Assembly: GCA_003988855.1 (NCBI GenBank)
Contig: QYAI01000130.1
Span: 1-64,000 of the forward strand
From: Arachnopeziza araneosa
Lineage: Eukaryota; Ascomycota; Leotiomycetes; Helotiales; Arachnopezizaceae
Direction: 5' to 3'
DNA length: 64,000 bases
The stretch's first letter is position 1. Every line of letters starts with the position of its first letter. Below the pieces are notes generated by a model. It had not been told where the DNA came from. It made no database searches and was given only the letters and a program-made list of their open reading frames with translations. Positions 1-11,240 of this stretch are shown one piece after another. A program made the position numbers and the translations under genes.

Positions 1-154
1 GAGCGTCTGCGGAGTGTGGGAGACTGTCTTTGGGATGCTCTTCGATGATCTTTTCGAGCTGTAGGAGGTTGTCGGAGTATAGGAGACTGTCTGCAGAGTG
101 TGGGAAGTCGGTGTATGAGGAGCCGGAGCTAGAGTGAGCAGAAGAAGACGACAT
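1..154 (-). CDS. N-terminal part of an unrecognised protein (cut by window edge)
   Basis: An open frame on the minus strand starts at an ATG (154-152) and runs off the left edge after 51 codons. The visible residues are Ser-rich, then acidic and leucine-rich, with a loosely repeated segment of the type HSADSLLYSDN / DSLPHSADA. The first ~10 residues are almost all Ser/Ala/His. No domain can be recognised in so short a piece. It could be the first exon of a larger gene or a chance ORF; the repeat at the DNA level (two similar copies of a GGAGTGTGGGAGACTGTCT-like unit) favours low-complexity coding sequence. No function is proposed. Confidence 0.4.
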   Translation of the reverse strand, partial: MSSSSAHSSSGSSYTDFPHSADSLLYSDNLLQLEKIIEEHPKDSLPHSADA

Positions 155-278
155 CGTGAAGATTTAGATGGCATGTAGCGTGTTAGAGACGGCAGGCGCG
201 TTTGAAGGTGGAAAGCGCTTTGATTGAAGAAATAACGATAGGATATGTGGTTGCCTAAGGCATACAAGGTAAGCCAAG

Positions 279-776
279 CTAATTAGCGCCTGAGTACGCA
301 CTCCTTGTCCTATCTAGCCCACCTCCTCCTCTCTCAGCTTCTGACTCCCTCATCTCCTCCATAGCACTATACGCACTCTTCGTCCTCTCCACACCCCTTC
401 TTTTAGCATAATTATTCCTCCTACTATCCCTCTTGCTTCCCCTCTTCCCATTCCATCCCTCAGTTATTCCCCACTCCCTCTCCATCTCCCTCTCCTTCAA
501 ATCTTCCACCCTCTCCCAACTCGCTCCACCCCACCAAACCTTCTCGCTGTAGATCCCCCATTTCCTACCCCCAGGCCACCGTCCCTTCTTCACCTTCCTC
601 TTGCGATGAAAATACGTGCATGTAATGTAGAAACCGTGAATGTGGCCTGGGAGTACGCCCGCAATGAAGAAAAGCGTGTTGATCAAGCAGTCCATGCCTG
701 GTCCTGCGATGAGCATCACGGCCAAAGGTGGGCAGAAGATGTTGATTAGGGAGACGGTAAGGCGTTCACGAATCAT
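279..776 (-). CDS. PMP3/UPF0057-family small membrane protein with long basic C-terminal tail
   Basis: Single-exon ORF of 165 residues. The first ~55 residues form two hydrophobic helices (about 8-24 and 29-50) around a loop with CPPLAVML and GPGMDCLINTLFF, the layout of the PMP3 (plasma membrane proteolipid 3, UPF0057) family: the FPPLAV-type motif of helix 1 and the GxxxxxxINxLL-type start of helix 2. Family members sit in the plasma membrane or vacuole and influence membrane potential and salt tolerance. Canonical PMP3 is only ~55 residues; here a charged tail of ~110 residues follows, rich in Lys, Arg and Glu, with two copies of RT[K/R]SAYS (131-137 and 156-162). Tailed versions of the family are known in fungi, so this may be normal. 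The ATG at 776-774 is the first in frame. Membrane topology and family are well supported; the exact role is not known. Confidence 0.75.
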   Translation of the reverse strand: MIRERLTVSLINIFCPPLAVMLIAGPGMDCLINTLFFIAGVLPGHIHGFYITCTYFHRKRKVKKGRWPGGRKWGIYSEKVWWGGASWERVEDLKEREMEREWGITEGWNGKRGSKRDSRRNNYAKRRGVERTKSAYSAMEEMRESEAERGGGGLDRTRSAYSGAN

Positions 777-1656
777 GGTTTGTGGTGTTGTGATATGGAT
801 TGAGGAAGAGTTCGAAGACGTTAGAAGTAGTTATTCTGCTTCCTTGATGAGGGATAGATATCAAAACTATCTGCGTTGGAAGACCGAGTTTCTAGATGAA
901 AGAATTGATATGGAGAAGAGATGAAAAACTGGATTGTGTAGTAAAAGGACCAATGTAATTAACACACAGATTTTTGATAGAATTGATACTTACGCCCACG
1001 AACCATCTTCTTTTATGTTGGTGATCTTCCTCGATGACGCTGTTGATGCAAAGACAAGCCACATTAAATCAGGAAATATCGGACAGGGGTGCCTGTAGGT
1101 AGATAGCGTACATACAAATCACGAGATTCTAATCTCGACCCCTCGAGTATTTCCCATGGCTAAGAGCCAAAGAGTGGATGTTCATTGAAGTGAGATTGCT
1201 CGAAATGATTGATTGCGTCGCTCAACGTGGTACTCCTGGAGATAAATATAACATGCAGCAGTGCTTACAGCTGATAACACCTCAATCATCGCTTCCGAAC
1301 GCAAGACCCTTTGGTCGTTCATTTAGACTTCCTTAGGCCCCATTCTGAGGGTTAAAATTACCGGACTCGGCGAAAAGCTGCCTCTTTCCATAAGGCTGAG
1401 GCCCTTTGATGCGGTAATGAAGCCCATGGCGTCGTGAGGATGCATGGCAGGGGACGGAGCCGTACGTATTAATAGACGGACCGTGTTTAGTGAGGCCGAA
1501 TGGGCCACCCAGGGCTGCTCACCCCAGAAAAATGCTTTCGTCCAATTATAGCGTGTGACTCGTAATATTTTGGCTATTACAGTGCTTATATAACTGATTT
1601 GGCTCACCCCCACTACAGCACCAGTTCTCGAATATCTTATTCTTCAGATTCATTAG
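777..1656. other. Intergenic stretch, no gene seen
   Basis: This 880-nt gap lies between the divergent PMP3-like gene (minus) and the zinc-cluster gene (plus), so it holds both promoters. The only ORF of note (1323-1613, minus) has no protein-like features. A 16-nt perfect palindrome with a 2-nt centre lies at 1122-1137. I see nothing else I can support. Confidence 0.6.
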
Positions 1657-3412
1657 ATGGCACCTGCAAACGGAGTCCAAAAGTCGCAACCTTTCAAGAG
1701 GTCAAGAGCTTCAGCAAGCCGTGTGAAGACAGGATGCTTGACTTGCAAGTGAGCAAAATTCCGATGGTATCTGCAGATACTTATGGTCTGACATGTTGAA
1801 TAGAGCTCGGAGGGTGAAGTGTGATGAAGCAAAACCACATTGTCGCCGTTGCCAGAGGTTTGGTGTTGCTTGTGATGGTTACATGACCTATACCCGTCTC
1901 GAAGTGTCTGGATCTGAGGCATCTATTGAATCAAGTGCAACAAATTCTGCAATAACTCCAAAGAAATCGCTCGAGAGGTCGCCACCATCATTTGCAGCGT
2001 CTCCATCCACCAGCGTTTGTGAAGATGAGTCGGAAAATAGGTACTTTATCTTATTTCAAGAAAAGACCGTAGCAGACATCATGCCATATTTCAAAGCAGA
2101 AAGCTGGCGTCGACTAGTACTTCAAGCTTGCAATGTTCCTGCTATCCGGCATGCTGTCATCGCTCTCGGTGCTCTGGACAAGACTTCAATGATCTGTTGG
2201 AACGGGAAAAGTATGGCTGTAGATTTATCTGGAAAGAATGGAAATCCGAAACTGCATCATGCAGTGGCCGTGGAACAATATTCGAAAGCAATAAGGTGTA
2301 TGAGAATGGATGTTGCGAACGGAGATCAAACTTTGAGGACTGCTTTGATATCCTGCCTAGTAATCGCATGTTTTGAGGCCTTCCATGGGAATTTTCGTCT
2401 TGCGAATGCACAGATTTGCACCGGAATCGCGTTAATTGACGACTGGAAGACCTCACTGGGCTCCAATCGAGACTCATACGCGAAAATGCTTCCCAGTCCC
2501 AACATGGTCGATGATGAACTAGTCCAAGCTTTTGGGCGTTTAGAGATACAGACGATAGGTGCTACAGAAAAGCGCGGGATGGACCTTCAGCTGGAAATTT
2601 ATATCCAAGGAGGAAAGCAAGTCTCACAGATGCCAAAAATATTCGAATCTCTCGAGGAAGCACGAATATATTTAGAAATATTGATTAGAAGGATGGAATA
2701 CATAGGAAACGCGGCAATTGATATTCAAGGAGAGGATACCGCAGCAAAGGCTTGGAAAGAGGAAAGTCCGGATTCGCATGCAGCTCCACCAAGGCCGCAG
2801 GTATATAACAGCCTCGCCGATATGGAGAGAGATAGAGATCGCCAGCTAACCGATGTAACTGAATGGGAGAAAGCATTGGAGGTTTTGATGAATCAATCAG
2901 ATATGCCAGAGAGTGCTGGGTCTCTATTGTTACGACTACATGCTAAAACGAACTATATCTCATTACGAGCGATAACAGGGAACTCGGACATATACGATGA
3001 ATTAACAAACGAATTCTGGTCTATCGTGACCTTGTCAAGGAGCATTCTGGAAGGGTTTAAGGATGCCGGAGCTCCAAAATTTACCCTTGATATGGGCGTA
3101 ATCCTGCCGCTCAACTTGGTTGGACTGAGATGCCGGGTCAGTTCCGTGAGAAGACAGGTTGTGGATCTTCTTCTTTCCTACCCAAGAAGGGAAGGGACTT
3201 GGGACAGCTTTGTCGCAGGTAGGATTGTGGACTGGGTGCAACAAGTCGAGGAAGAATTCATGATGGGAGGTCGCGTACCTGCGTGGGCCAGAGTGAGTGC
3301 TATGTCAAATGCTTTCGATGCACAAGAAGGAAAGGCAACTGTAGTTTGTACACAGAGAATCTCGGCGGACTCGGAGGAGACCAGAGAACGAAAGACTGTA
3401 ATCACTTGGTAA
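1657..3412 (+). CDS. Zn2Cys6 fungal-type transcription factor
   Basis: Two exons, 1657-1748 and 1804-3412, give 566 residues. The 55-nt intron (GTGAGC...TAG, branch CTGAC) splits the Lys codon inside the zinc cluster, which is why the start codon lies upstream of the long open frame. The joined cluster begins GCLTCKARRVKCDEAKPHC at residue 26 and continues RRCQRFGVAC, giving the six cysteines of a Gal4-type Zn2Cys6 DNA-binding domain. The next ~75 residues are a Ser/Pro-rich linker. The rest (from about residue 110) is a helical region with leucine-rich segments, of the kind annotated as a fungal-specific transcription factor domain (Fungal_trans_2 type). A nuclear DNA-binding regulator is the expected role. 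Target genes cannot be told: the neighbours do not form a metabolic cluster. Confidence 0.88.
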
Positions 3413-3690
3413 TGGTAGAAGTCTAGAGATTATAATTAATTTGCAAGAGCGTTGAAATGTAAGATTCTCTTATATTTGGAATGCATGTCAAGCTCAACAA
3501 ATTTAGCAGAGAGATCAACAGTCGCAGAAAGGTAAAAACTAGTAGAGAGGAGATGGGACGAGAAGGTCGACAGCCACCACCATAATTGCTCGTGACTTCG
3601 CTTCTTGCCGAATAGGGCCAACGCGTCCGCAAACATAAGAACGCGACTTTCCTTCGTAATCTACAAGGCACTTTCTCACTTCTCGTCATC

Positions 3691-6575
3691 ATGCCGAATC
3701 TAGGGAAACGACCTTCTAGCCACCGGGATACAATCGTAACCAGTGATGGCGATAATGAAAATCCTCAACCTCAAGCGAAGCATCCTCGTTTGAACCAACC
3801 CCTTTCTCAAGGCCTTCAGCCACCAGCAAGTCAGTCTCTAAGCCAGCGAGATGCTTGGGTCGATCCAATTGAGGCAAACGAGATTATCGATCTTTCTCAA
3901 GATGTTGACGAAGGCTTTGGCTGGGTTTGTGTTGGCCAGATAGATGCTAAAGTTGTTGGCGTTCGAGTGAGTGCATATTCTCGCTTGGTTTGGTGTAGTT
4001 GGATATTGCGGATTCGAGCTCTGAAACACACTTTGAGAGCTTCCGAGGACTTGGCCCCGTAGCTCTCACAAAATGTTGAAACCCAATACTAACAAGTATA
4101 TAGTATTATACCGGTTACGCAACTGTTGGAGAGGCTTGTTTGATCCGCCGTGAACCTGGGAATATTTACGATATCAACGCCATCAGAATTGATAATGTTC
4201 AAGAAACTCAGATTGGGCATATCCCAAAAAATCTCGCAGCTAAATTAGCTCCGTATCTGGTTGGAACCTGCACACTTTTCTTGTTTGGTTTCGCAGCTAA
4301 GACGTGACAGGACTCAAGATCAATTTTTCTGGAAGGAATCATATCAGGGGAAAAGGGTCCATTTGATATGCCTTTAAAACTCAGAGTATTTGGCACCTCG
4401 GAAGCTGTTGCAAGACATCAACTGGAAGCAAAGATGAAGGCGGATAGAGTTCCCATTAAGAAACAAGGCATCGCTGCCCCAAAGAAACCACAACAAGCTG
4501 TCGTACCACCAAAGAAGACGCAAGGGTACCATGGCCCATCACAATCAATGGCTTCAAGCAGTCAACCAGAGCCCGCCCCCGAACTTGATCTTCAGCATTT
4601 CATGGAGAATAGCGAACGTTTCAGGCCTCGAGATGTAGAGAAGCTTGTTGAGGAGTGGGGACTGGGCGAAGAAATGCTTTCTAAGATGCCAATGGCTGAT
4701 CAACCAGAGGGTCTTGTATCGACTCTACTTCCATATCAACGTCAAGGACTAGCCTGGCTGCTTGCAAAAGAAACCCCCGTCCTGCCTACAAAAGAGTCAA
4801 AAGATGTCGTCCAGCTTTGGAAGCGATCAGAACAACGAAAGAACGTCTTCCAGAATGTTGCAACTCAATTCTGTACTTCAACATCACCAAAACTGGCTAA
4901 AGGTGGTATTCTTGCTGATGACATGGGCCTCGGAAAGACCTTACAGATGATTAGTGTTATATTGGAAGGTGCAGCTGGTACAACTTTGATCATCGCCCCT
5001 ATGAGTGTCATGTCGAACTGGGCACAGCAAATTAAGAGACATGTCAAGAAGGAACATGCCTTAAAAGTTTTGACCTATCATGGTAGCAACCGTAAAGGCA
5101 TGACTTTCAAGGAGTTGTCCGAGTACAATGTGGTTATCACGACTTATGGAACATTGAGCACCGAATATCTGCCTAGAGGTGTCAAAACTCCTGAGAAGAT
5201 TCCACGAAAGGATGGACTGTTCTCCATGAACTGGGCTCGAGTCATTCTAGACGAAGGACATACAATTCGCAATCCTTTGACCAAAGCGGCAGTGGCTGCT
5301 TCAAATCTATTGGCAGTATCTCGATGGGTCTTGACTGGAACGCCAATTGTCAATACTATCAAAGATCTCTATTCTATGCTCAAGTTCTTGGGCATCACCG
5401 GAGGACTAGAGCGAATGGAATTGTTCAACGCCATTCTTACTCGGCCTCTAGCCCTTGGGGATCGTAATGCGGAGCTTATTCTGCAATCTATCATGAAAAC
5501 TATGTGTCTGCGCCGTAAAAAAGATATGAAGTTTGTAGATCTCAAACTGCCAGACCTTTCTGAATATGTCCATAAAGTTCCATTCCGGAAAGATGAACGA
5601 GAAAAATATGACGCTCTGCAGGCAGAGGCTGAGGGTATGATCCAAAACTATAAAGGTGCGAACTTATACCGGCACATATTAGAAGTTTTACTCCGCATGA
5701 GACAAGTTTGCAATCACTGGAAACTCACTGGATCACGCGTCTCTGATCTACTGAAGCTGCTCGAGAATGATGAGGTTGTTAAACTTACAAAAGAGAATCG
5801 GGAAGCTCTTCAAGTTCTCCTTCAGTTATCCATTGATAGTCATGAGGAATGCTCCATTTGCCTCGATGAGCTCCACAACCCCGTTATTACAGCCTGTAAA
5901 CATGTTTTTGGTGGAGATTGTATCGAACGTACGATCGAATTGCAACACAAATGTCCTATGTGTCGCACTGAACTCGTCGATAAGGATGTCTTGGTTCATC
6001 CTGCAGTCCAAATCAAAACAGAAGAAGACCCAGATATTGATACGGACACTCAAAGTTCCAAGACAGAAGCACTGATGAGTATTCTTGCTGCAAGTCTGAA
6101 AGACCCAGAGAGCAAAGTCGTGATTTTCTCGCAGTGGACGAGTTTCCTGAATATTATTCAGAAACAAGTGGAGAATGCTAATATGCAATTCTGCCGTATC
6201 GATGGAACAATGACCGTTGCCCACCGTGATGCAGGTATGACCGCTCTCGAGAGCGATCCAAACTGCCGCATTCTTCTCGCTTCTCTGTCAGTCTGCTCCG
6301 TCGGACTCAACTTAGTTGCAGCAGACACAGTCATACTAGCAGATTCTTGGTGGGCGCCGGCCATTGAGGACCAAGCTGTTGATCGTGTTTATCGTCTCGG
6401 CCAAACCAGACCATGTAAGGTCTTCCGACTCGTCATGGAAGACAGTATTGAGGAGCGAGTACTAGCCATACAAGCCGAGAAGAGATTGTTAGTGGGAAAA
6501 GCTTTCCAAGAAAAGGCGAAGGGTGGAAAGGAGAAGACTACAAGGCTGGGTGATATTATGAAATTGTTAGGTTAG
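3691..6575 (+). CDS. HIRAN-SNF2-RING DNA translocase / E3 ligase, Rad5/HLTF (SMARCA3)-like
   Basis: Three exons, 3691-3966, 4104-4259 and 4311-6575, give 898 residues. The first two exons and the start of the third encode a HIRAN domain (about residues 80-190: YYTGYATVGE, REPGNIYDINAIRI, GHIPKNLAAKLAPYL), which binds 3' DNA ends in HLTF. Then come the SNF2 ATPase with Walker A DDMGLGKT (347-354), the Walker B variant DEGH (from 458) typical of this subfamily, a RING finger (C658 to C695, CSICLDEL...HKCPMC) inserted between the two ATPase lobes, and the C-terminal helicase lobe with VIFSQWTSFL and DQAVDRVYRLGQ. This order is that of Rad5/HLTF, which ubiquitinate PCNA and remodel stalled replication forks. 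At 898 residues it is shorter than yeast Rad5, so it may be the HLTF-like paralogue. Intron 2 uses an unusual GTTGGA donor, chosen because it keeps the HIRAN domain in frame. Confidence 0.9.
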
Positions 6576-7259
6576 CTTGGCTTCTCTGTGCTTCCGCGTG
6601 GTTCTTCGTGAGGTAGCGTCCAAAATATAGCTGTAAACGTAACGTAATAGGTGGATAGCGCAAGCTAAATTGCTTTACAGAGCTAGTAGGTTAGATAATA
6701 GTATTGCTATCTTCTGTTCTTGCTGACCAAGCTGCATGGCCTGGCTTCCCATACTGAAAAACAATGCTTTCGATATCAGATGAGACTCCATTCAATAGAG
6801 CCTCTTATTACAAGTTTGGGCATTCTTGTAGCTGTTTTCGCTCTGTGATTATGTATGTATGGGTTTAGATATATTTTCCGGTTAACTGTGTTTGTTTATC
6901 CTAAGTATATTTTTGCTGTTTTCATCTCCTGGGAAATCGAATTTTAATTTGAGGATGTTATTTAAGGATGCTATTTGAGGTACACGAGATGCCTTCCTTA
7001 TCTTATTTGAGGAAAAACGCCTAGATACGCATTAGTAGATGTTTACTGTATTGATAGGGAATTGTAGCTGTGGCAGAATATATCGTAGTGGATGTATGTG
7101 AATCTGTATAAAGATACAAATGGCAGGAGCGCTGAAAGGTAAGGCAAGACTAAACATGCTTTAAAAATTTAAAAATTTGTATTTCTTGTCTCTTTGGTAA
7201 AGTTCGCATGTGCAAGGTAACGAGGTATTTGTAACACCGACACAATCAACATGGTAACA
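6576..7259. other. Intergenic stretch between convergent genes
   Basis: This 684-nt AT-rich gap separates the 3' ends of the Rad5/HLTF-like gene (plus) and the 2EXR gene (minus). It includes a near-homopolymeric A/T run at about 7160-7183. No ORF or RNA gene is supported; it probably holds the two 3' untranslated regions. Confidence 0.6.
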
Positions 7260-7880
7260 TCAATAGAATCCAACTTCATCCCAAGAACATCCAGCCCCCG
7301 ATCCCTCGTGAAAATCCACCTTCTCCAGCATCTTCAAGCCATAAGTCATTTCCATCTTTGGTACATCACTTCTAGTTGTGTTCCGATCCGTAGCCGGCGG
7401 AGGAAGGCGCTCATTCATCTTCATCCAGGTCTTCTCCCGCACACTCAAAAACCTCACTTCCTTCTCCAACATCTCATTTTCTAACAATTCCGTCGTCCTA
7501 TTCAGACCCAAATCATCACACAACCACAGTGTATCAGCGCGGAAATTTAAGTATAACTTCTGTGATAGAAGCGGGAGAGGGTCTCTAGGAAATGCGAGCG
7601 GGTAGGAGAGGGGCGTGTAGGTTGATTGGGCAACGAATCGAGACTCTTCGTTGATATAGTAGAGAATTGGGGAGGGTGTGTGGCTAAATAAATGCCCTGA
7701 GGGTGTGCAGCTTATTTCGACAGTTCGTGGAGTGTAAGCTATGAGGAGCCAGATTTTGAGACGGAGTTCCGGTGGGAGAAGGGGGAAAAGTGTGAATGAT
7801 CGAGGGGAGGGAATTACTGGGGATGATCTGGAGAGAGCACAGTGACGGGCGTGCTCATACAGGAAGTGAAGTGTATCCAT
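7260..7880 (-). CDS. 2EXR domain-containing protein (function unknown)
   Basis: Single-exon ORF of 206 residues. Residues 32-44 read FPLLPPELRLKIW, the F-x-x-LPxELRxxIW signature that opens the 2EXR domain, a fungal family of unknown function with large numbers of paralogues in Pezizomycotina. The pattern of the family continues with a strand (TPRTVEI) and the segments ILYYINEESRFVAQ and LYLNFRADTLWL (compare 'NRESR..AL' and 'FNPKRDTLYF' in relatives). The tail after residue ~160 is charged. The length is in the usual range. It lies convergent with the Rad5/HLTF-like gene and shares no obvious functional link with it. The domain call is good; nothing is known of its partners or place in the cell. 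Confidence 0.75.
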   Translation of the reverse strand: MDTLHFLYEHARHCALSRSSPVIPSPRSFTLFPLLPPELRLKIWLLIAYTPRTVEISCTPSGHLFSHTPSPILYYINEESRFVAQSTYTPLSYPLAFPRDPLPLLSQKLYLNFRADTLWLCDDLGLNRTTELLENEMLEKEVRFLSVREKTWMKMNERLPPPATDRNTTRSDVPKMEMTYGLKMLEKVDFHEGSGAGCSWDEVGFY

Positions 7881-8723
7881 TGTAATGAATTAGTAAAACG
7901 ATACACAATTTCAATATTCTAAGGACGCATAATTTATAAAGGAGAGAAACCAGAGCTCACGTCAGCTAATGCGCTGGACTTCTTAGAATGGGTTTGCTTC
8001 AGAGGCTGTACCAAGGGAATACTTTTCCTCTTTGTAGGGCTGAGTAGTCAGCATTATCCGAGGGAGACACCGTTATTGGCTTATTGATATGAGTAAGAAA
8101 TAGCTTTCTGACTTCAAAGACGCAATCATGGATGTAACCAAGAGCAAGCTGACTGATAGAAGAAGAAATAAGAAACTCGAACTGCTTTTCATGTTCAGAG
8201 TTCCTGTTGCAACTGAATGCTGTGATTCTCGCAGATACACATGGTCGTAAGAAGGTGCTACCTCCTGTACAATGTCTCTTATACGTTCGAGTGCATCACC
8301 GGAGGCCAATTAAAAATGTTTTCGCTTTCTGGCCAACCAGTCCGTTTTTGCAGGGATGCTTTCGATGCGACATGTCCGAAGTGATGAAGGCTCTTTCAGC
8401 AGACTTGCTCGAGCTAGCTCGGCTTGACACCATCTTGGTAGTGAAGGCACAAAGCGGCAGTAAAGACAAGGTTTAGATATGAGAGTCTAGAGTCTATCAT
8501 ATTGTTCATGCACCAAAGAGAGATATTGGTTTCGACTTGTGAAAGTTTTCGTTTTTGAGATTCATAGAGTTGACGCATGAATGTCCACAACAGAAAAGAA
8601 GGCGGGTTTCGTTATCAAAAGCGGCGCTTGGACCAACATTTTGAATGCAGCCCACAACGACCCCTCCATCCAATAATTTTCATAGACAGGACCTCGAGAA
8701 GAAAACAACCAAATCTACTCGCA
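7881..8723. other. Intergenic / promoter stretch
   Basis: This 843-nt gap lies between the divergent 2EXR gene (minus) and tyw1 (plus). Small ORFs on both strands (for example 8073-8309 minus, 8207-8476 plus) look non-coding: they lack family motifs and have irregular composition. An ATG at 8577 is in frame with the tyw1 start at 8724 and could extend that protein by 49 residues. Confidence 0.5.
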
Positions 8724-11047
8724 ATGGCTCATAACACTTGGACTTTGAGGCCTCTGCTGCCTCTAGAGCTTGCTGGTATGGAGGAATCTCTTACTAAAAT
8801 TTGCTCTGACGTTAAACAGATATTGTGGCATTATGGCACCTTTACAGAATCCCGATAATTATCTCCATATTCACGCTCCTTATAGTCCTACGAACCATCT
8901 TACATATTCGGACACCAAGGACGAAGATCATAGACACGCCTCCTATATCTCCAAAGATACAAGCAGAGGCAGGGAAAATACCAAATGAGAAGAGGCTGTC
9001 ACTTATTAAAGAACCTAGGAGGATCGTAGGTGGTTTGAAGAAAAGAAAATCCTCGACGGAACAGGAGCAGGCCAGTCTTGAAAATATTCAAGTCCTTGTC
9101 TTCTTCTCATCCTTGACTGGGGCTACGGAGAAGACTGCAAAAACCTTTACAGAGGAGCTCACCCAAAGTTCTAAGAAGCTAGCTGAATCAACTTCAATCA
9201 CCTTTCTCGAGCCGCAATTACACGATCTATCCTATATAGATTACGATGATTACTTTATCACTCCACCCAAAAGATCGCCTAACACCTCCTACTTCTACCT
9301 ACTTCTCCTACCAACCTACAACATTGATACTGTCCTAGATATTTTCCTAGAGCATCTCCAAGAAACACACAATGATTTCAGAATAGACACCGCACCACTT
9401 TCTTCATTGCTGGGCTATGCAGTGTTTGGACTTGGAGACAAAGAAGGCTGGCCCACTGAGGAAGAGGGCTTTTGCTCCCAAGCCAAGGATGTGGATAAGT
9501 GGTTGGCTAAGCTGACGGGAAGGAAGAGAGCTTTCCCCCTGGGGATGGGAGATGTAAAGTCGGATTCAAAAGAGCGGCTGAGAGAATGGCAAGAGGGTGT
9601 TGAAGAAGTCTTGAGCCACATCGCAAAAACTGGTGGACTTGGAGAAGGTGTGGTTGGCAGCGGTGATGCTGTAGAGAGTGATGTAGAAGATGAAGACGAG
9701 GACGAGGTGCTATTTGAAGAGCAAAAGATTGCTCAACGGAAGACCAAAACACAGAAGAAAGATTCTTTGAACGACCTTGAGGATATTGGCGGTAGTTTGA
9801 ACAAGACGGATAATAGTTCGGGAGCACTAGAAATGGATTTCACATCGTACTCGGAAAAACCCGCTACAACAGCTCCGATCACCAAAGAAATGGTCCCTAA
9901 AAACTCTCCCACATATACGGCCCTCACCAAGCAAGGCTACTCGATTGTCGGCTCTCACAGCGGTGTTAAAATTTGTAGATGGACCAAATCCGCCCTCCGC
10001 GGCCGAGGCAGCTGCTACAAATACTCCTTCTACGGTATCGCCTCGCACCAATGTATGGAAACGACGCCCTCCCTGTCCTGCTCCAACAAATGTGTCTTTT
10101 GCTGGCGTCATGGCACGAATCCGGTCGGTACAACCTGGCGCTGGGTCGTCGACCCCCCCGAACTCATCTTCACTGGTGTCAAAGCTGGGCACTATCAAAA
10201 GATAAAAATGATGCGAGGGGTGCCGGGCGTACGCGCAGAACGCTTCGCTGAAGCCATGAGAATCCGTCATTGTGCACTAAGTTTAGTGGGAGAACCGATC
10301 TTCTACCCGCACATCAACGAATTCACCTCCATGCTCCACGCCGAGCATATTTCTTCCTTCCTCGTCTGCAATGCGCAGCATCCAGATCAACTCCAGAGTT
10401 TGAGACCAGTCACTCAACTCTACGTATCAATCGACGCCTCGAACCGCGAGAGCTTGAGGAAGATAGATCGTCCTCTTCATCGCGACTTCTGGGAGCGGTT
10501 TAATGCCTGCCTGGATATCCTACGTGAGAGGCGGTTTGAACAGCGGACCGTCTTTCGACTTACATTAGTAAAAGGATTTAATATCGAAGACGAAGCGGCA
10601 GGTTATGCTGATCTAGTGCAGAAAGGCCTCCCCTGCTTCGTGGAAGTGAAAGGCGTTACCTACTGCGGGACATCCTCATCCGCAGGCGCAGGGCTGACTA
10701 TGCAGAATGTGCCTTTCTATGAAGAAGTATGTGCATTTGTGGAAGCACTGAATGCGGAACTAGGCAAGCGAGGGTTGGGGTATGGTATTGCGGCCGAGCA
10801 TGCTCATAGTTGTTGTATCCTGATTGCGAGTGACCGGTTCAGAAGGGAGGGGAAGTGGCATACGAGGATTGATTATGAGAAGTTTTTTAAGTGTTTGGAG
10901 AGTGGAGAGGGGTTCGCTCCCGAGGATTATATGGGTCCCGAGACACCGGAATGGGCGACTTGGGGAAATGGAGGTTTTGATCCGAGGGATGAGAGGGTGG
11001 ATAGGAGGGGAAGACCGAAGGAGAAGAGAGAAGTCATAGAAATATAG
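8724..11047 (+). CDS. tyw1: tRNA 4-demethylwyosine synthase (flavodoxin + radical SAM)
   Basis: Two exons, 8724-8775 and 8820-11047, joined over a 44-nt intron (GTATGG...CAG), give 759 residues. TYW1 makes the tricyclic core of wybutosine at G37 of tRNA-Phe from N1-methylguanosine and pyruvate. A hydrophobic segment at about 28-43 suggests an ER-membrane anchor. A flavodoxin domain follows (about 108-250; FMN phosphate loop SSLTGATEKT at 114-123), then an acidic Lys/Asp/Glu linker (about 290-340), then the radical-SAM domain with the Cx3Cx2CW cluster ligands C438, C442, C445 (CSNKCVFCWRH). The C-terminal part carries LVGEPIFYPHINE, VSIDAS and the TYW1-type HAHSCC segment. The long open frame upstream begins with a GTG codon, so the ATG at 8724 is preferred; an in-frame ATG at 8577 is the alternative. 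Confidence 0.93.
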
Positions 11048-11240
11048 TAGTTTTAGTTATGAATTTGTCTCTGAATGCTGTTGCTGCTACTGCTCATGTC
11101 TAATATATAAGCTACAAATCCTCGTCTGAGAATTACATAATCGTGACAGTAATAATACCGTAGTCCCTATGATCCATCCATTACGCCCTATTTTCCATTC
11201 CTTCCTACCAACGCCAAAAGATCAGGTAAGTTGTCAGTGA

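Noticed and set aside
1122..1137. 16-nt perfect palindrome with a 2-nt centre
   Set aside because: Too short and isolated to be called a terminator, operator or transposon end in a fungal genome.
1323..1613. 96-codon minus-strand ORF before the zinc-cluster gene
   Set aside because: Lies in the promoter of the zinc-cluster gene, no motif seen, composition not protein-like.
8073..8476. Overlapping small ORFs on both strands upstream of tyw1
   Set aside because: No family motif and no coherent exon model; one minus frame has a hydrophobic stretch but no credible start or partner exon.
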